A DNA stretch of 64,000 nt from MKSF01 sp037190225 (GTDB lineage Bacteria > Bacteroidota > Bacteroidia > Chitinophagales > Chitinophagaceae): NCBI GenBank assembly GCA_037190225.1, contig JBBCJL010000013.1, positions 107,803 through 171,802 on the forward strand. Reading direction: 5' to 3'. Position numbers and translations under genes: made by a program. Position 1 is the stretch's first letter, and every line of letters starts with the position of its first letter. The notes under the pieces were generated by a model. It made no database searches. It saw only the letters and a program-made list of their open reading frames with translations, and was not told where the DNA came from. This document shows positions 63,401-64,000 of this stretch, one piece after another.

Positions 63401-63892
63401 GGCCCCCGCTTCGACTATCCGCAATCTGGTACAGGCATGCTCCAAATGGTACAGGGCGACAGGATAAGGATAAATGAAATGAGCGGTAACCGGAAATACG
63501 TGGTCTCCTGCTGGGTGACCAGGGTCGGACCGGAACCGCCGCAGGCCATGACCGTCACGAGCTCCATAGGTACTGTGGCGCTGCAGCTGTCGCAAAACCA
63601 CCAGCTGAGACAATGGTACTACTTCCAGGGAGAAATAGACCTGGCAGAACGTGACTGGCTGGAGATAGCCTATGACGGCGCTGTCAATACCTGGGTGGAC
63701 AACGTGGTGGTGGCCCCTGCAGGCGCTACCTACACCATCAAATCCTTTAATGCCAAAGGGCTGACGGATATGGAAGGGACGCTGAACGGCAAGCAGGTAC
63801 GGTATGAATACGATGCCTTCAACCGTTTAAAAGTGACGCGTGATGAAAGCGACAACATCAAAGAAACATTTAACTATCACATCAGCAGATAA
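60485..63892 (+). CDS. Large secreted YD/RHS-like surface protein
   Basis: 1135 residues. Signal peptide (IVVITGLLLIAAAGIFGQ), then an N-terminal beta-rich body like those of RHS/SpvB-type proteins (GDLFTGSANITVPFYEQ, LGVALHFNTKGVKVDE, NYGLHWGLSGGGYI). YD-type repeats are few: TTYTYDNNGNLLTETS near residue 765 and YEYDAFNRLKVTRDESDN at the very C-terminus. There is no T9SS sorting domain and no toxin domain. It may be the shell half of a split RHS system, completed by the next gene, which starts 14 bases downstream. Role unknown (adhesion or toxin delivery are options). Confidence 0.78.
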   Translation: MKYKIVVITGLLLIAAAGIFGQTPVPSLTGERPSSSKSDLIVNRMGSMNNLSSGDLFTGSANITVPFYEQGKNNINLGVALHFNTKGVKVDEHSGNYGLHWGLSGGGYIIKYINDIEDDTRAAFDDNFMMFGGSTTYDTAYGKLELSKPPVSGKGYRDKEYDEYHVSVGGYGFKFYIDGSNNFFVTPQHDVKILKEGDDFLITDIYGNRYRFKKSVDIDNKKFVANASYGGSYDNTMEFSVPQRVWVLEQVTFPNNESVSFKYLTYSNTYFLYRYGMNAIEMGTGSLANLNRKEPGQELPILKEVVYSNHDSLVLDYHTFNRCDLGSTPLLDKVKLYRNNHPVPVHYYQLHYSYVVSDAGKTRLYFNSSANCNLVSNAFTSGDYSDEKKMLYYRVQLDSVNYHANQNSFLPYYKFEYYNHDHLPPRLSARQDYWGYYNGKNTDFPGNLIPNALDASGLDKSIDVDKMRVGNIRKVTNGLGQVNEYLYDIADTHPDLHVLTNQPLSISVANPDPNFSSKLTGLGVIATQVYDGLRLTEFITYDPAMPGGNTLRKKFDYRGGMQFMAGGRWSTRGHQYDDLIYASHRFSAGQTISGSNIGYSHVLEETFNAAQELLSRQETRFSNAVNYLGNNVYENNYITNGNTHYFQPPYTNKSYLKDYKIGLKLSERSYDNLGHIINEKQYKYTYQEDLFTPAAHPLNIHVQYRDYMNFYHTTDPMYIGGKGDSIFVPQFVDTYQVFSGKALLQEIKDINYYTDSRTTSDITTYTYDNNGNLLTETSRKESDLHFYVKQFYYPKDFLSAAAPETRNIAQGLIDRNILNEVGYTITRKTTNGAQNYPYLVTDAAFSTYTTTESGDLYVKATSGLKKGNRSGVSVAADLEKPHAEFLMATLQDREGYRAETQVTRVNEWLLPLELQHRGISKYSTIRYNNIYKTDVAACNTKYKDFVFLSFENGADAEGVVYDDGKLSGFAQAGPRFDYPQSGTGMLQMVQGDRIRINEMSGNRKYVVSCWVTRVGPEPPQAMTVTSSIGTVALQLSQNHQLRQWYYFQGEIDLAERDWLEIAYDGAVNTWVDNVVVAPAGATYTIKSFNAKGLTDMEGTLNGKQVRYEYDAFNRLKVTRDESDNIKETFNYHISR

Positions 63893-63897
63893 GGAGG
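63891..63897 (+). promoter_or_regulatory. Strong Shine-Dalgarno site of the last gene
   Basis: AAGGAGG overlaps the stop codon of the YD/RHS-like gene and lies nine bases before the ATG at 63907. Most genes in this window lack such a clear site, so translation of the second gene seems set high. Confidence 0.65.
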
Positions 63898-63906
63898 AGT
63901 ATAAAG

Positions 63907-64000
63907 ATGAGACAAGGACTACGACTTATAGCGGCATTGGCTGCATTACTCTATACCGGGGGCCTTTTCGGCCAGGGTATCGGTACGCCTGCGGACAACA
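63907..64000 (+). CDS. Secreted protein, cut by the window end
   Basis: Only 31 codons are visible: a signal peptide (LRLIAALAALLYTGGLFGQ) and the first mature residues (GIGTPADN). It follows the YD/RHS-like gene by 14 bases with a strong ribosome site, so they are one transcript. It may encode the second, repeat-rich half of an RHS system, but nothing in the visible part proves this. Confidence 0.75.
   Translation, partial: MRQGLRLIAALAALLYTGGLFGQGIGTPADN

Noticed and set aside
1..64000. tRNA, rRNA, riboswitch, insertion sequence or prophage
   Set aside because: No cloverleaf with a T-loop, no rRNA stretch, no recognisable riboswitch core and no transposase or phage motif was seen on either strand by eye.

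Overview
The window is a chromosomal segment of a Bacteroidetes bacterium, most likely from the Chitinophagaceae/Chitinophagales. Three things point there. There is a SusC/SusD pair, and three secreted proteins end in type IX secretion (T9SS) sorting domains. Families largely confined to this phylum are present (DUF4290, DUF2480, DUF4834). Many genes are preceded by the Bacteroidetes -7 promoter element TAnnTTTG rather than by a clear Shine-Dalgarno site. No rRNA, tRNA, CRISPR array, transposase or prophage was seen.

Layout. 0-5 kb: the end of a membrane protein, then mreB-mreC-mreD on the minus strand. 5-13 kb: a gamma-carbonic-anhydrase-like protein, an M1 lipoprotein peptidase, a secreted protein, recJ, an Hsp15-like S4 protein and a T9SS metalloprotease. 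13-17 kb (minus): ruvB, a lipoprotein, a heptose-7-phosphate kinase and a malate/lactate dehydrogenase, closely spaced as one operon. 17-20 kb: recX, apaG and a PKD-domain T9SS protein. 20-24 kb (minus): malic enzyme and a thiolase. 24-31.7 kb: def, a CoA-binding protein, a small membrane protein, a GT2 glycosyltransferase, a TPR protein, DUF3108, DUF2480, obg and DUF502. 31.9-38.3 kb: SusC/SusD and an M23 T9SS peptidase. 38.3-39.9 kb: YqeY, CvpA and a PabA/TrpG-type amidotransferase. 40-43 kb (minus): an ECF sigma factor with a membrane-anchored beta-barrel-like partner and an Asp-box lipoprotein. 43-48.9 kb: DUF4290, small proteins, waaA, an acidic protein, sodB, an ABM monooxygenase and a DUF62-like protein. 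48.9-57.4 kb: metG, a TonB-dependent receptor, a TPR protein and an S9 peptidase. 57.4-60.1 kb: an AlkD-like gene, then a repeat array. 60.1-64 kb: a large YD/RHS-like surface protein and the start of a partner gene.

Most of the window is housekeeping: cell shape, DNA repair, translation, envelope biogenesis and nutrient uptake. The accessory part is 57.4-59.8 kb. There, an intact GIY-YIG endonuclease-family gene is embedded in seven tandem units of about 138-142 bp. A truncated second copy of its 5' end, with its upstream flank, lies at the left edge of the array. This suggests that a gene-plus-repeat module was duplicated and one copy then lost most of its gene. It is the best candidate for an undescribed element here.

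All assignments were made by eye from protein motifs and DNA patterns; no database search was run.
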